Shown here: positions 8,400-15,799 of the stretch, one piece after another | Position numbering within the stretch: position 1 is the first letter of the stretch | Layout of the letters: every line of letters starts with the position of its first letter | The notes under the pieces: model-generated | Databases searched by the model: none | Told to the model about the DNA's origin: nothing | What the model saw: only the letters and a program-made list of their open reading frames with translations | DNA from: UBA11957 sp963603285 | GTDB lineage: Bacteria; Bacillota; Clostridia; Lachnospirales; Lachnospiraceae | Assembly (NCBI GenBank): GCA_963603285.1 | Contig: CAVCMG010000026.1 | Location: forward strand, 1 to 39,866 | Direction of reading: 5' to 3' | Length of the DNA: 39,866 bases | Program-made: the position numbers and the translations under genes

Positions 8400-9821
8400 A
8401 TGTACGATCCGAAATCATTAAAAGCAGAAGAATTTATCTCCGATGAGGAGATCTGTGAGACGCTGGCCTATGCTGACGCCAATAAGGATAATATGGAGCT
8501 GATCGAACAGATCATGAAAAAGGCCGAAGAGAGGAAGGGACTGACGCACCGGGAGGCTTCTGTTCTGCTGGCGTGTGAGGATGAAGAGGTCTGTCAGAAG
8601 ATGTATACGCTGGCGGAGCAGATCAAAAAGGATTTTTATGGTAACAGAATCGTACTGTTTGCACCGCTGTATCTGTCAAATTACTGTGTTAATGGCTGCG
8701 TGTACTGTCCATACCATATGAAAAACAAACATATAGCGCGAAAAAAACTCACACAGGAAGAGGTGGCCAGGGAAGTCATTGCACTGCAGGATATGGGCCA
8801 CAAGCGTCTGGCCATCGAGGCCGGTGAGGATCCGGTGAATAATCCGATCGAGTACATTCTGGACTGTATCAAGACGATCTACAGTATCAAGCACAAAAAT
8901 GGTGCGATCCGCCGTGTCAATGTTAATATTGCCGCAACGACCGTGGAGAATTACCGTAAGCTGAAGGAAGCCGGTATCGGTACGTATATCCTGTTTCAGG
9001 AAACGTATCACAAGGAGAGCTATGAGCAGCTGCATCCCACCGGTCCGAAGCATGATTATGCGTATCATACAGAGGCTATGGACCGTGCCATGGAGGGTGG
9101 TATCGATGATGTCGGCCTTGGCGTACTGTACGGTCTGGAAATGTACCGGTATGAGTTCGCCGGTCTGCTGATGCATGCGGAGCATCTGGAGGCTGTACAT
9201 GGTGTCGGCCCGCATACGATCAGTATGCCGCGGATCAAGCACGCGGATGATATCGATCCGAGTGCATTTGACAACAGTATCAGTGATGAGATCTTTGCGA
9301 AGCTCTGTGCACTGATCCGTATCGCTGTGCCGTATACCGGCATGATCATTTCGACAAGAGAGAGCCAGGCTGTCCGTGAAAAGGTGATCCCGCTGGGCGT
9401 TTCCCAGATCAGCGGGGCGTCCCGTACCAGTGTCGGCGGTTATGTGGAGCCGGAGACAGAGGATGAGACGACATCGGCCCAGTTTGATGTCAGCGATCAG
9501 CGTACGCTGGATGAGGTTGTCAACTGGCTGATGAAGATGGGGTATATTCCGTCATTCTGTACGGCCTGTTATCGTGCCGGACGTACCGGTGACCGCTTTA
9601 TGGCGTTGTGCAAGAGCCGTCAGATCTTAAACTGCTGTCATCCGAATGCTTTGATGACGTTGAGAGAATATCTCGAGGATTATGCGAGCGAGGAAACAAA
9701 GAAGATTGGCATGGCATTGATTGAGAAAGAACTGGAGACCATTCCGAATCCGAATGTCCGGAAGAAAGCTGGGGAATATATCCATGATATTGAGAACGGA
9801 AAGAGAGATTTCCGGTTCTGA
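8400..9821 (+). CDS. hydG: [FeFe]-hydrogenase H-cluster maturase HydG (radical SAM tyrosine lyase)
   Basis: A 473-residue radical SAM enzyme that cleaves tyrosine to p-cresol and dehydroglycine, supplying the CO and CN- ligands of the hydrogenase H-cluster. The radical SAM cluster motif is C96-x3-C100-x2-C103 (YCVNGCVYC). The HydG-specific auxiliary cluster motif is present as C387-x2-C390-x22-C413. That auxiliary motif separates it from ThiH, which lacks it. The length is typical. The ATG at 8400 has AGGAGGG 3 bases upstream. It sits between the TM1266-type gene and hydF, a usual clostridial arrangement; hydE must lie elsewhere. The product is cytoplasmic and oxygen-sensitive, in keeping with a strict anaerobe. 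Confidence 0.96.
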   Translation: MYDPKSLKAEEFISDEEICETLAYADANKDNMELIEQIMKKAEERKGLTHREASVLLACEDEEVCQKMYTLAEQIKKDFYGNRIVLFAPLYLSNYCVNGCVYCPYHMKNKHIARKKLTQEEVAREVIALQDMGHKRLAIEAGEDPVNNPIEYILDCIKTIYSIKHKNGAIRRVNVNIAATTVENYRKLKEAGIGTYILFQETYHKESYEQLHPTGPKHDYAYHTEAMDRAMEGGIDDVGLGVLYGLEMYRYEFAGLLMHAEHLEAVHGVGPHTISMPRIKHADDIDPSAFDNSISDEIFAKLCALIRIAVPYTGMIISTRESQAVREKVIPLGVSQISGASRTSVGGYVEPETEDETTSAQFDVSDQRTLDEVVNWLMKMGYIPSFCTACYRAGRTGDRFMALCKSRQILNCCHPNALMTLREYLEDYASEETKKIGMALIEKELETIPNPNVRKKAGEYIHDIENGKRDFRF

Positions 9822-9858
9822 TCCTGTCTGACGGACGGAAAGAAAGGAACAGCAAGGT

Positions 9859-11076
9859 ATGGCAACATTACAGGATACGCCGTCTGCCAATCGGTTACAT
9901 ATTGGTGTTTTCGGCAAAACAAACAGTGGAAAATCTTCTTTTATCAATGCCTTTACCGGTCAGGAGGTGTCCATCGTCGCAGATGTGGCCGGAACAACGA
10001 CAGATCCGGTGTACAAGGCGATGGAGCTGCATCCGGTCGGGCCGGTGACGATCATAGATACGGCAGGCTTTGATGACGAGAGCGAGCTTGGCGGCCGCCG
10101 TGTGCAAAAGACAAAGCTGGCTGCCGAAAAGACGGAGCTGGCCGTGATCCTTATGGCAGCAGATGAAACCGGTGATCCCGCCGTCATCTATGCGCAGGAG
10201 CTGGAATGGACGGAATTTTTCAAAAAGAGACACACACCGGTGCTATTGCTTTTTAGCAAAACAGATCTGGTAGAAAACTGGAAAGAAACAAAAGCGGCTG
10301 TGGAGCAGCTGACAAAGGAGACGGTCTATCCCGTCTGTTCCGCTGATCCGTCCAGTCTGGCTGCGGTAAAGGAAGCACTGATCCGCAAGGTGCCGGAGGA
10401 CTTTGGCAGCCCGTGCATTACGGGAAAGCTGGTGGAAAACGGCGATCTGGTGATGCTGGTGATGCCGCAGGATATCCAGGCACCGAAGGGCCGTCTGATC
10501 CTTCCGCAGGTACAGACGATCCGGGAGCTTCTGGACAAAAAATGCCTGGTGATGAGTGTGACAACGGATCAGTTTGTGAATGGATTAGCTGCGCTGGCCT
10601 GCCCACCGAAGCTGATCATTACGGATTCCCAGGTCTTTGGCTATGTCTGGGAGCATAAACCAGAAGAAAGCATGCTGACCTCTTTTTCTGTGCTGTTTGC
10701 CGCATATAAAGGGGATATTTCTTATTATATAGAGGGGGCCAAAGCCATTGACCGGCTGGATGGGAATTCCCGGGTACTGATCGCAGAATGTTGCACCCAT
10801 GCACCGTTAAAAGAGGATATTGGCCGGGAAAAGATTCCGCGTCTGCTGCGTAAACGCTATGGTGAGACGATGCAGATCGATCATGTGAGTGGCACGGATT
10901 ATCCGCAGGATCTGTCCGGTTACGATCTGATCATCCAGTGTGGTGGCTGTATGTTTAACCGTAAGTATATCCTGTCGCGGATTGATAGGGCGAGGGAACA
11001 GCATGTACCGATGACGAATTATGGCGTGACCATTGCTCATCTGACGGGCATTCTGGAGCAGGTTGTTCTGCCATAA
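9859..11076 (+). CDS. hydF: [FeFe]-hydrogenase maturation GTPase HydF
   Basis: A 405-residue GTPase and scaffold on which the two-iron subcluster is assembled before transfer to apo-hydrogenase. The N-terminal G domain has the P-loop GKTNSGKS (19-26), the G2 region AGTTTDPV, DTAG (about 68-71) and the SKTD base-recognition motif. The C-terminal cluster domain has C312-T-H314 and C361-G-G-C364, fitting the family pattern CxH...CxxC. The residue just before C361 is Q360, where many HydF proteins have a histidine. It starts at ATG 9859 after AAAGGAACAGCAAGGT, 37 bases downstream of hydG, so the two are co-transcribed. A hairpin with a T run at 11264-11303 may end the operon. Confidence 0.95.
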   Translation: MATLQDTPSANRLHIGVFGKTNSGKSSFINAFTGQEVSIVADVAGTTTDPVYKAMELHPVGPVTIIDTAGFDDESELGGRRVQKTKLAAEKTELAVILMAADETGDPAVIYAQELEWTEFFKKRHTPVLLLFSKTDLVENWKETKAAVEQLTKETVYPVCSADPSSLAAVKEALIRKVPEDFGSPCITGKLVENGDLVMLVMPQDIQAPKGRLILPQVQTIRELLDKKCLVMSVTTDQFVNGLAALACPPKLIITDSQVFGYVWEHKPEESMLTSFSVLFAAYKGDISYYIEGAKAIDRLDGNSRVLIAECCTHAPLKEDIGREKIPRLLRKRYGETMQIDHVSGTDYPQDLSGYDLIIQCGGCMFNRKYILSRIDRAREQHVPMTNYGVTIAHLTGILEQVVLP

Positions 11077-11160
11077 AAAGTCATAAGAAAGAGTGAAAGA
11101 TTGTGAATTGACAGATAATTAAAGAAAGATTATACGCAATGTGGTAGAGCATAAGATCGG

Positions 11161-11215
11161 TTTCCCCTGCTGCCCGGTATCCAACAGCTTTGTAACCAGC
11201 GATATGAAGGGGAAA
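11161..11215 (+). other. Structured intergenic stretch of unknown role
   Basis: TTTCCCCT (11161-11168) and AGGGGAAA (11208-11215) form a perfect 8-base outer stem. Within it, GCTG and CAGC elements can form inner pairs. The 290-base gap between hydF and tRNA-Ala otherwise holds a terminator and the tRNA promoter. It could be part of the hyd mRNA 3' end, a small RNA, or a decayed gene. I see no known riboswitch. Confidence 0.3.
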
Positions 11216-11263
11216 AAGATGGCAGATGCTTACGCTGCTGAGAACTAATCCGCAGATGTTTAT

Positions 11264-11303
11264 GCTGCAGTTCATGGGTCACCTGTGGACTGCAGCAATT
11301 TTT
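11264..11303 (+). terminator. Probable terminator of the hydrogenase maturation operon
   Basis: GCTGCAGT (11264-11271) pairs perfectly with ACTGCAGC (11289-11296) across a 17-base loop. AATTTTT follows. It is about 190 bases after hydF and just ahead of the tRNA promoter. Confidence 0.6.
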
Positions 11304-11326
11304 CTGTAGCGTTTCTGATTTTTTTG

Positions 11327-11355
11327 ATGACAAGTCGGAAATAGTATGCTATACT
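11327..11355 (+). promoter_or_regulatory. Sigma-A promoter of tRNA-Ala
   Basis: The -35 box ATGACA (11327-11332, five of six consensus) is separated by exactly 17 bases from the -10 box TATACT (11350-11355). The expected start near 11362 is about 6 bases before the tRNA 5' end. Confidence 0.75.
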
Positions 11356-11367
11356 TTGTAAGTGCAT

Positions 11368-11440
11368 GGGGCATTAGCGCAGTTGGGAGCGCGCCACACT
11401 GGCAGTGTGGAGGCCACGGGTTCAAGTCCCGTATGCTCCA
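11368..11440 (+). tRNA. tRNA-Ala, anticodon GGC
   Basis: A 73-base cloverleaf. Its acceptor stem is GGGGCAT with ATGCTCC and the discriminator base is A at 11440. The D stem is GCGC/GCGC. The anticodon stem CCACA/TGTGG holds the loop CTGGCAG, which places GGC at positions 34-36. The T stem is ACGGG/CCCGT with TTCAAGT. The 3' CCA is not encoded, because GTC follows the discriminator. Anticodon GGC decodes alanine codons GCC and GCU. It has its own promoter and terminator. Confidence 0.97.
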
Positions 11441-11443
11441 GTC

Positions 11444-11471
11444 AAAACCCTTGAGAAATCAAGGGTTTTTC
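11444..11471 (+). terminator. Rho-independent terminator of tRNA-Ala
   Basis: AAAACCCTTGA (11444-11454) pairs perfectly with TCAAGGGTTTT (11459-11469) around a GAAA tetraloop. A T-rich tail follows. It lies four bases after the tRNA. Confidence 0.9.
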
Positions 11472-11477
11472 TCTTTC

Positions 11478-11498
11478 AGGTCAAGTCCGAGGTCAAGT
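11478..11498. repeat. Short direct repeat next to tRNA-Ala
   Basis: AGGTCAAGT occurs at 11478-11486 and again at 11490-11498, a 12-base period, just after the tRNA terminator. tRNA 3' flanks are common integration sites, so this may be a trace of past insertion. No integrase and no repeated tRNA end is visible in the window. Confidence 0.35.
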
Positions 11499-11597
11499 TC
11501 TTAAAGTGCACATTTAGTTATCCTGCGTTTTTCTGTCTGGCAAGCAGGTAAATACCCTGAAAAAATATAAAATACTATAAACGAAGAAAATCAGGCG

Positions 11598-11626
11598 TTG
11601 CCGTATCTTTCACAAGATGCTATAAT
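11598..11626 (+). promoter_or_regulatory. Sigma-A promoter of the PspC-domain gene
   Basis: TTGCCG (11598-11603) lies 17 bases from a perfect TATAAT (11621-11626). The gene's ATG is 33 bases downstream, with AGGAG at 11647-11651. Confidence 0.78.
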
Positions 11627-11658
11627 TAAAGACAACAAATGTCTGACAGGAGAATGCT

Positions 11659-11853
11659 ATGGAAAGAAGATTATACAGATCTGATGATAATAAAATTATA
11701 GCCGGTGTCTGCGGCGGTATCGCTGAGTTTTTCTCACTGGATCCGACGCTGGTCCGTCTGGGACTTGTGGTATTCTGTGCACTGGGCGGCAGCGGTATCC
11801 TTGCCTATATCGTAGCGGCGATCATCATACCGAAAGCACCGGATACGTTCTAG
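11659..11853 (+). CDS. PspC-domain small membrane protein
   Basis: A 64-residue protein that is essentially a single PspC domain: a charged start (MERRLYRSDDNKIIAGVCGG), then AEFFSLDPTLVRLG, then one hydrophobic helix (about 32-57) ending in IIPKAP. PspC proteins sit in the cytoplasmic membrane and in other bacteria act in envelope-stress signalling. In Firmicutes, stand-alone short versions are common and their role is less clear. It is monocistronic, with its own promoter at 11598-11626 and a terminator at 12071-12118. The roughly 200 bases between the stop codon and that terminator hold nothing I can identify. Confidence 0.9.
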   Translation: MERRLYRSDDNKIIAGVCGGIAEFFSLDPTLVRLGLVVFCALGGSGILAYIVAAIIIPKAPDTF

Positions 11854-12070
11854 TATGCTGCACAAGTACATAAGATTTACAGGTTTTCCGAACCGTACAA
11901 GCGGTTTGATCTGGCCAAAGGAGTTACGTTGAGCCCAACTTTTGTCGTACAAACAAACAAGTAACTCGATGAAATAATAACAAGTATGCGCTATTGCAAT
12001 ATTTTGCTCTACCTTCAAAAGTGCGTACCCTTTGGTCAGTTTAAAACGCTTGTGCGGTCTTTTTACGCCA

Positions 12071-12118
12071 AAAATGAGCCAGAGTTCATGAGATGCATGA
12101 AGCTCTGGCTCATTTTTT
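12071..12118. terminator. Strong bidirectional terminator
   Basis: A long stem pairs AATGAGCCAGAG plus TTCAT with ATGAA plus CTCTGGCTCATT, with a single bulged G. Seven T residues follow on the plus strand, and TTTTGG on the minus strand. It separates the plus-strand PspC gene from the convergent minus-strand gene ending at 12163. Confidence 0.88.
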
Positions 12119-12162
12119 TGCTATACATATGAAAGAATAATTCCGTGGTACATTTTGTGCCG

Positions 12163-13227
12163 TCAGTCCCTGTTCAGCGTCACCGTTAACTTTACTGGAT
12201 TATGATCGCTGTTGGCAAAGGCGAGATCGACAGTCTGTACCTCATCCAGTGTGACATTCGGTGTCAGGATAAAGCCGTCGATGATGAAATACTGGGTAGC
12301 TTCATCGTCAGGATCGTACGGCTGATTTAACAGACGGCAGCTGGGCGAGGTACTGTCAAAGGCAAACTGCCAGCCATCGGGAAGCAGATCCCCGGTCAGT
12401 CCACCGGGGGTCCAAATATCCGTATTCTTGATCGGATAGCGTTCTTTGGTATCCGGGAAAAGCTGGTTAAAATCACCACCGGCGATACAGTAATTTCCCG
12501 CAGCGTATTCTGTTTCCATCAGCTCCAGTAAAGCCTTCGTCTGGGCCACACGGCCTTCGCCGGATTCGTAGGCATCCAGATGCAGATTGATGATGACCAG
12601 CTCTTTGTCAGAGTTAGCCAGCGGGAAACGGTCAACCAGAAGGCAGCGTTTCAGATTTGCGGTGCTGACCGGCCAGGTATAGGGGCTTGGAAGGCTGACG
12701 CGGGTACTGGTATCTGTGCGCTCACAGCTGCTCAGCGTTACGATGCCGGACTCCATCTGTCCCAGTGGCGGGAACGGGAAGGGGACGAACAGGCAGCGGT
12801 AGTTCGGTGCATAGCTGTAATCCATACCGGTGATCTGCTGATACAGTGGCAGCTCGTCCAGATGCTTGGTACGGCTGCTGTTCCGGTCAACCTCCTGCAG
12901 CAGACAGATATCGCTGTCGGATTGCTGCAGCCAGGAAGCGATAGCGGATACATTGTCTTCAACAACAGACTGGCTGGAGGGAAAGGTCATGGTTCCACCG
13001 TCCATAAAGAAGTCCACCCCGGCGTCGAGGCCACCGTACCCGGTATTCCAGGTCAGCAGATGTAATGGCGTGCTGGTGGAAAGCTGACGATTTCCGGCGC
13101 CGGAGCGTTCGGCGGTTTCTGTGGCGGCCGGCCGGTAATCGGTGATCGTCAGTGTGGCCAGCAAAAGGATCACAGCGGCAAGCAGGATGCCGCAGATGCA
13201 TAGAAGAATTTTAATGAATTTTCGCAT
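12163..13227 (-). CDS. Endonuclease/exonuclease/phosphatase-fold protein, membrane-anchored
   Basis: A 354-residue protein with an N-terminal hydrophobic segment (about 6-28) that acts as signal anchor, followed by an extracytoplasmic EEP (DNase I-like) domain. Fold motifs in order are LLTWNTGYGG, LLQEVD with the metal-binding Glu near 111, INLHLDAY, AGGDFNQ (about 250) and the catalytic ANSDHNPV (about 340). The family contains phosphodiesterases and phosphatases acting on nucleic acids, sphingomyelin or phosphoinositides, so the substrate cannot be named. I chose the ATG at 13227 because AGAGAGG lies just upstream on the minus strand; an in-frame start at 13314 lacks such a site. Export suggests an external nuclease or phosphodiesterase role. 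Confidence 0.86.
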   Translation of the reverse strand: MRKFIKILLCICGILLAAVILLLATLTITDYRPAATETAERSGAGNRQLSTSTPLHLLTWNTGYGGLDAGVDFFMDGGTMTFPSSQSVVEDNVSAIASWLQQSDSDICLLQEVDRNSSRTKHLDELPLYQQITGMDYSYAPNYRCLFVPFPFPPLGQMESGIVTLSSCERTDTSTRVSLPSPYTWPVSTANLKRCLLVDRFPLANSDKELVIINLHLDAYESGEGRVAQTKALLELMETEYAAGNYCIAGGDFNQLFPDTKERYPIKNTDIWTPGGLTGDLLPDGWQFAFDSTSPSCRLLNQPYDPDDEATQYFIIDGFILTPNVTLDEVQTVDLAFANSDHNPVKLTVTLNRD

Positions 13228-13302
13228 ACATACCTCTCTAAAGTTATTTATGGAAGCTGTGCTGTATGCCCGGAATAATACCAGCAGTACAGCAGGATGA
13301 AA

Positions 13303-13314
13303 CAAGTATACCAT
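13303..13314 (-). promoter_or_regulatory. Extended -10 promoter of the EEP-fold gene
   Basis: On the minus strand, ATGGTATACTTG contains an extended -10 element (TGG before TATACT). No good -35 is seen. The same sequence occurs on the plus strand at 13565-13576. Confidence 0.55.
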
Positions 13315-13564
13315 ATTGCAGGCAGGTCACTCTATAAAAAAATTGAAAACAGGCATTGCAATGACCAGCGAAAAAAGAAAAACCAGCCAGATAATACCCG
13401 GAGCGGAAAGAAAAATCCGCAGATACATTGTGCCATATGCAGCGCGAATACGATCACAAAAAGAAAAAATACCGCAAAAAAAGGGGAAAAGTGGGGAGAA
13501 AAGCCCAAAATTGGCGGTAAAAAGTGCCAGTTTTTTTATAAAAAGTGGTTACAAAAGGAAAAAT
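13315..13564. other. A-rich spacer between two divergent promoters
   Basis: This 250-base stretch is rich in A tracts on the plus strand. It has open frames in more than one phase that are lysine-rich and lack ribosome binding sites, so I see no gene in it. It separates two outward-facing copies of the promoter core ATATGGTATACTTG. Confidence 0.45.
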
Positions 13565-13576
13565 ATGGTATACTTG
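13565..13576 (+). promoter_or_regulatory. Extended -10 promoter of the DUF3592-like gene
   Basis: ATGGTATACTTG gives TGG followed by TATACT (13569-13574), an extended -10. The coding start is about 45 bases downstream with GAGG in between. It is an inverted copy of 13303-13314. Confidence 0.55.
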
Positions 13577-13620
13577 AGCAAAATCGTCGAAAGAATATAA
13601 AATATTGAGGTAATATAGCA

Positions 13621-14175
13621 ATGAAAGAGTATGCAGCACTTGAAGCCCAAATGTATCTGCTTCTTCTGGTTGCAGGTATTCTTCTGATCTTTCTTGGCTG
13701 CAGGTTCGGCTGGAAATATATGATCCAGAAGAAGCGCTGCACCCAGAAGACGGACGGTATCGTTGTGGGCTATTCCCGCCGGGGATACGGCGGTGAAGGC
13801 AGCCGTATCCATTTGCCGGTTGTCGAATATACCGTTATGCAGAAGCAGTACCGTGTCATCGGGCCGGAATACAAGGCCTATGTGACCAAAACGTCCCGTC
13901 TCAAAGCCGAAAAGGGCGCGGAGCATGAATATACCACCGAGGTCAGACGTCAGGTTTTCCGGGAATCCATCCGGAAAAGCGGATTTCTGGATGCCGTGGG
14001 TAATCCGATGGAAAAGCTGTTCCCGCAGGGCAGTCAGCTTCCGGTCTATTATGATCCGGAAAGACCGAAGCTGGCGTATGTACTCCGGTATTGCAACTGC
14101 CGTTATATTTTCTGGATGGGTGTATATACGGGGATGCTCGTTCTGGCAGCAGATTTTTTCCTTATCATTTTTTAG
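13621..14175 (+). CDS. DUF3592-like membrane protein
   Basis: A 184-residue protein with a hydrophobic segment near each end (about 10-30 and 160-183), so the middle forms one soluble domain. The domain shows the DUF3592 pattern: TDGIVVGYSRRG, LPVVEYTV, then GSQLPVYYDPERPKLAYVLR. The function of the family is unknown. It is monocistronic by spacing, with its own promoter at 13565-13576. Residues 85-130 are an extra charged stretch that many shorter family members lack. Nothing in the neighbours suggests a role. Confidence 0.7.
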   Translation: MKEYAALEAQMYLLLLVAGILLIFLGCRFGWKYMIQKKRCTQKTDGIVVGYSRRGYGGEGSRIHLPVVEYTVMQKQYRVIGPEYKAYVTKTSRLKAEKGAEHEYTTEVRRQVFRESIRKSGFLDAVGNPMEKLFPQGSQLPVYYDPERPKLAYVLRYCNCRYIFWMGVYTGMLVLAADFFLIIF

Positions 14176-14391
14176 GTTGCATTTTATAAAAAAACAGGCT
14201 ATTATGTATGACATAGATTGAAAGTTTGATAATCAAATCAAAAATGCATAAAACAAAATATCCCTGATTCATTTTGGTTTACGGCAGAAAAATGTAAAAA
14301 GACAATATTTTATGCAAAATCGTTGGATAAAGGACAGAAAAACAAGGAAATACGCTGTCGCTTTTGAATTTTAAATTCATACATTGTTAAA

Positions 14392-14420
14392 TTGTAAAAG
14401 TTTCTCAAAAGTGATATACT
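14392..14420 (+). promoter_or_regulatory. Sigma-A promoter of the transporter-pxp-accBC operon
   Basis: TTGTAA (14392-14397) and TATACT (14415-14420) are separated by 17 bases. Start of transcription is expected near 14427, giving a leader of about 65 bases. Within the 316-base AT-rich gap, two palindromes lie upstream: TTTGAT-A-ATCAAA around 14227-14239 and TGAATTT-T-AAATTCA at 14365-14379. CAGAAAATT near 14431 matches half of a CodY box. These could be operator sites, but no single motif is convincing. Confidence 0.75.
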
Positions 14421-14491
14421 GTAACCCATAGACAGAAAATTTGCATCAATAAGCAGATTTTCCTGCAAAAACGGAAAAGGAGAGAAGTATT

Positions 14492-15706
14492 ATGAACAAG
14501 AAAAAAAGCGGCGGTGCCCTTCTTGGCGCAGCGTTTCTGATGGCGACTTCCGCGATCGGACCAGGATTCCTTACCCAGACAGCGACATTTACAGGACAGC
14601 ACGGTGCAAGCTTCGGCTTTGTCATCCTCGCATCTATTATCATGTCGGCTGTGGCACAGCTCAACATCTGGAAGGTTTTGTGTGTATCCGGTCTCCGTGG
14701 ACAGGACGTAGCCAATAAGCTGCTCCCGGGCCTTGGTTATTTTGTATCTTTTATGGTCGTTCTCGGCGGTCTCGTATTTAATATCGGTAATGTCGGCGGC
14801 GGAGCCCTTGGCTTTAATACACTGCTTGGTATCCCGACAAAGGTTGGTTATATTCTTGCCGGTGTTCTGGCTATCCTTGTATTTGTCCTGAAAAATGCAA
14901 AAGCAGCGATGGATACCGTAACAAAGGTACTGGGTGCGATCATGATCATCGTTATCTTTATTGTGATCTTTATCGTAAAACCGCCGGTAGGTGACGCGAT
15001 TAAGAATACCTTTGTTCCGGCTACGGGTTATACCACGCTGTTCCCGGCAATCCTGACTCTGATGGGCGGTACAGTCGGCGGCTATATCACATTCTCCGGA
15101 GCACATCGTCTGATAGATGCCGGTGTGACAGGTGAAACCAATGTCAAAGAGATCAACAAGAGCTCTGTTATGGGTATCGGTATCGCAACACTTGTCCGTA
15201 TCTTCTTATTCCTGGCCATCCTCGGCGTTGTAGCCAACGGTCTGATGTCCGGTGAGGAGCTCAGTGCCGCAGGTAATCCGGCAGCGGAAGCGTTCCGTGC
15301 AGGTGCAGGTGAGATCGGTTACAGATTTGCAGGTCTGGTACTTCTGTGTGCAGCGATTACCTCCATTATCGGTGCTGCCTATACTTCGGTTTCCTTCCTG
15401 AAGACCTTCTCCAAAGCGATCGAGGAGCATGAGAATGCATGGATCATCGCCTTTATTGCGATCTCCACGATCATCATGCTGGTACTTGGTAATCCGGCTG
15501 TCCTGCTGGTACTGGCCGGTGCGTTCAACGGTTTGATCCTTCCGATCACGCTGGGTGTGTGCCTTGTCGGCGCCCACAGCAAAAAGATCATGCCGGAGGG
15601 CTACAAGCATTCGATCGTACTGACGATCCTTGGTATCGTTGTCGTTATCCTTGCCGCATACTTCGGTGTGACGACCTTCGTTTCCAAGATGGGCGGTCTG
15701 TTCTAA
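14492..15706 (+). CDS. NRAMP-related transporter (YcsG-like) of the 5-oxoprolinase operon
   Basis: A 404-residue integral membrane protein with about 11 predicted helices. It begins with LLGAAFLMATSAIGPGFLTQ, the first-helix pattern of the NRAMP superfamily, and has LTLMGGTVGGYITFSGAHR in the middle. NRAMP proteins usually carry divalent metals, but this branch (B. subtilis YcsG) is regularly encoded with PxpA/B/C. A role in taking up 5-oxoproline or a related compound is therefore plausible, and is inferred only from context. GGAGAG lies ahead of the ATG at 14492. It is the first gene of an operon that runs to the terminator at 20192-20250. Confidence 0.82.
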   Translation: MNKKKSGGALLGAAFLMATSAIGPGFLTQTATFTGQHGASFGFVILASIIMSAVAQLNIWKVLCVSGLRGQDVANKLLPGLGYFVSFMVVLGGLVFNIGNVGGGALGFNTLLGIPTKVGYILAGVLAILVFVLKNAKAAMDTVTKVLGAIMIIVIFIVIFIVKPPVGDAIKNTFVPATGYTTLFPAILTLMGGTVGGYITFSGAHRLIDAGVTGETNVKEINKSSVMGIGIATLVRIFLFLAILGVVANGLMSGEELSAAGNPAAEAFRAGAGEIGYRFAGLVLLCAAITSIIGAAYTSVSFLKTFSKAIEEHENAWIIAFIAISTIIMLVLGNPAVLLVLAGAFNGLILPITLGVCLVGAHSKKIMPEGYKHSIVLTILGIVVVILAAYFGVTTFVSKMGGLF

Positions 15707-15729
15707 AAACGTATAAAATTCAACGAACC

Positions 15730-15770
15730 GGGGCAGGAGGAGCGCAGAACATGCGGCTTCTCTTTGCCCC
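15730..15770 (+). other. GC-rich hairpin before pxpB
   Basis: GGGGCA (15730-15735) pairs with TGCCCC (15765-15770), with further partial pairing of GGAG to CTTC inside. No T run follows. It lies in the 93-base gap after the transporter and ends 30 bases before the pxpB start. It may protect or cut the mRNA to set different levels of the transporter and enzyme parts. Confidence 0.45.
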
Positions 15771-15799
15771 GTGTCGTGGTTGTAATAGGAGAAAATCAT

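Noticed and set aside
8385..8402. HydG mistaken for the thiamine enzyme ThiH
   Set aside because: The protein has the extra C-terminal CxxC-x22-C cluster motif of HydG and lies next to hydF and a TM1266-type gene.
11734..12018. A 94-residue minus-strand frame over the PspC gene
   Set aside because: It is antisense to a clear PspC domain and has no start signal; nothing supports it.
13297..13608. Lysine-rich frames between the divergent promoters
   Set aside because: They arise from A tracts, overlap in different phases and lack start signals.
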